Shown: piece after piece, positions 62,731 to 64,000 of the stretch
How positions within the stretch are numbered: position 1 is the stretch's first letter
How the letters are laid out: the number at the start of each line of letters is the position of its first letter
Source: Geodermatophilaceae bacterium URHB0062
GTDB taxonomy: Bacteria > Actinomycetota > Actinomycetes > Mycobacteriales > Geodermatophilaceae
Assembly (NCBI GenBank): GCA_000620185.1
Contig: JHVO01000012.1
Span: forward strand, 1 to 64,000
Reading direction: 5' to 3'
DNA length: 64,000 nt
Program-made: the position numbers and the translations under genes
The notes under the pieces: generated by a model
The model's input: only the letters and a program-made list of their open reading frames with translations
Database searches by the model: none
What the model was told of the DNA's origin: nothing

Positions 62731-64000
62731 TCAGCGCGGGATCGGGCGGGCCGTCGTGAACACGTCCTCATCGACACTCACCTTGTCGAAGGTCGGGTCG
62801 GGCACCCGATTGCGGGTGTCGGACCAGATCGGGTGCGCAATGCCATTGCGGTCGACCTCGATGCCGGAGTAGTCGCCGTTGAAACCGGCCTGGATCCCAT
62901 CCGGCGGCGGGAACGTGGGCGAAAGCACCTCGAATGCGTAGGGCGTGTTCAGGTCGCGACCGCCCGCTAGCACGTAGTCCGACATCTGGGTGGCCACGTC
63001 GGGACCGAATCCGCCCGGCGGAGGATTGTTCTCGCCGGCCACGCGCCCGGTCCGGTAGTAGCTGATGGCCACCGCCGTCCCCTGCTGCTCCCCGATGCCG
63101 ATCGCCGAGAAGTAATGGTCCATGCCGCGGTCGCGGTTCACCAGTCGGGGGTCGGTCCAGGTCTTCCCCCCATCCGTCGACCGTGTCACGAAGACGTCGA
63201 ACTCGCCCAGTCGGTAGTCGTACCAGGTGTCGTAGAGAACGCCACTGTGCTCGTCGACGGTCAGCCGTTGCGCTGTCTCGAAGGGTGCCCGGATGAATGC
63301 ACCGGGGATGCACTGCTCCGGTCCTCTGCCGAAGTCACAACTCGGGCCGGTGACATAGTCCGCGACCCGCTGCGGTGTTCCGCAGTTGAGGTGTGCCGTT
63401 CCGGCCGTCGAAGTACCGCTCGGGTTGCACCGCAGGCTCAGGATCTGCGGGTTCTGCGAAGGAGTGTTCTGGCTCATGAACGTGACCGCGAGCTCGCCGT
63501 TGGGCCGCACGGTCAGGTCGGAGTGACCGTCGAGATTGCACGCCCCCGGGTCGAGTCCGGGGTTGAACACATTGCCCATGGTGCAGATGCCGGCGTTGGA
63601 TCCGCTGATCTTCTCCGGTGTCGACCAGGTGAAGCCGTGATCGGTCGACATCGACCCCCAGATCGGCGACTCGCAGTATTGATCGTGGTTCGGCCCACAG
63701 GTGAAGTCGAAAACGGTCCACGTGAAGTAGACGTTGTCGCGATGGGGACTGTTGACGAAGAAGTCGGCGGCTACCTTGGGCGCGTCGTAACTGGCGGCGG
63801 CGCTGTTGTCCTCGGCCACGATGTGCTCACGCCCGGTGTACGGCGGTTGAATTCCCTCTGGCGGCGGGACCTGGTCGAAGTAGGACCCCATGGCCCCCGG
63901 CCGCGAGGGCACCACGAAAGCGAGTGAGTCGTTGAACGCGATGTCGAAACCCACGCAGGTGTAGAAGAAACGCCCACGGGAGTCCGCGGCCAGATAAGGG
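62731..64000 (-). CDS. Sialidase-like (BNR/Asp-box) protein, 5' end outside window
   Basis: At least 422 residues; the frame is open to the window edge, so the start and any signal peptide are missing. Two Asp boxes mark a sialidase-type beta-propeller: MSTDHGFTWSTPEKISG and STDGGKTWTDPRLV. Other blade-like segments include DGHSDLTVRPNGELAVTFMS. Many cysteines (FTCGPNHDQYCESP, CDFGRGPEQC) suggest an extracellular protein. Catalytic sialidase residues cannot be confirmed, so exo-alpha-sialidase activity is only possible. Confidence 0.75.
   Translation of the reverse strand, partial: PYLAADSRGRFFYTCVGFDIAFNDSLAFVVPSRPGAMGSYFDQVPPPEGIQPPYTGREHIVAEDNSAAASYDAPKVAADFFVNSPHRDNVYFTWTVFDFTCGPNHDQYCESPIWGSMSTDHGFTWSTPEKISGSNAGICTMGNVFNPGLDPGACNLDGHSDLTVRPNGELAVTFMSQNTPSQNPQILSLRCNPSGTSTAGTAHLNCGTPQRVADYVTGPSCDFGRGPEQCIPGAFIRAPFETAQRLTVDEHSGVLYDTWYDYRLGEFDVFVTRSTDGGKTWTDPRLVNRDRGMDHYFSAIGIGEQQGTAVAISYYRTGRVAGENNPPPGGFGPDVATQMSDYVLAGGRDLNTPYAFEVLSPTFPPPDGIQAGFNGDYSGIEVDRNGIAHPIWSDTRNRVPDPTFDKVSVDEDVFTTARPIPR

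Overview
By eye the DNA is very GC-rich and almost wholly coding, with many GTG starts and GTGA/ATGA gene overlaps. It carries SepH, DUF3027, DUF2530, DUF2771 and F420-dependent oxidoreductases, so the host is an actinobacterium. The overall style suggests Geodermatophilaceae (Blastococcus, Geodermatophilus, Modestobacter); the family is an inference.

Layout. 1-300: the 5' end of an IS481-type transposase cut by the window edge. 0.3-9 kb: a secreted metallophosphatase, then a minus-strand helicase cassette (DEAD/DEAH helicase, XPB helicase, XPB-associated WYL protein) with a cyclopropane-fatty-acid-synthase-like methyltransferase inside it. 9-18 kb: DUF3592 protein, acyl-CoA synthetase, endonuclease/exonuclease/phosphatase protein, nucleotidyltransferase, two DUF202 membrane proteins, cold-shock protein, DUF2771 lipoprotein, MFS transporter, DUF3027 and DUF2530. 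18-33 kb: AzgA-type purine permease, MarR and MFS pair, RNA cyclic phosphodiesterase, aldo/keto reductase, thioesterase, ABC-2/TetR operon, SpoU methyltransferase, stress protein, heterodimeric ABC exporter and sepH. 33-43 kb: S9 peptidase coupled to a circularly permuted ATP-grasp protein, a hybrid histidine kinase fused to an RsbW-like domain, serC, citrate synthase and pdxH. 43-61 kb: MFS, a UdgX-like glycosylase with an internal gap, ABC drug/Na+ exporter, tandem F420 oxidoreductases, tetratricopeptide protein, ppc, inositol-phosphatase-like protein, ferredoxin-NADP reductase, Nei, an OhrR-like regulator and an alpha/beta hydrolase. 61-64 kb: a complete IS5-family element beside tRNA-Arg(CCT), and a sialidase-like protein running off the window.

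Much of 3.6-42 kb matches, from memory, the Mycobacterium tuberculosis order ercc3 - Rv0862c - cspB - Rv0875c - Rv0876c - Rv0877 - Rv0879c - Rv0880 - Rv0881 - Rv0883c (sepH) - serC - citA. This is therefore largely an old conserved actinobacterial backbone with lineage-specific insertions, not a genomic island.

The most unusual signals are non-genic. A palindromic repeat family starting GAAGGACC sits a few bases after stop codons, in the same orientation relative to the gene, at seven or more sites; one copy is read as the N-terminus of an MFS transporter. A second repeat family extends an ABC ATPase at its C-terminus. Two genes appear to start at CTG inside CTGA stop/start overlaps. The UdgX-like protein lacks about 20 residues, and the IS5 transposase takes its stop codon from the CTAG target duplication. 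I found no CRISPR array, prophage or recognisable defence island.
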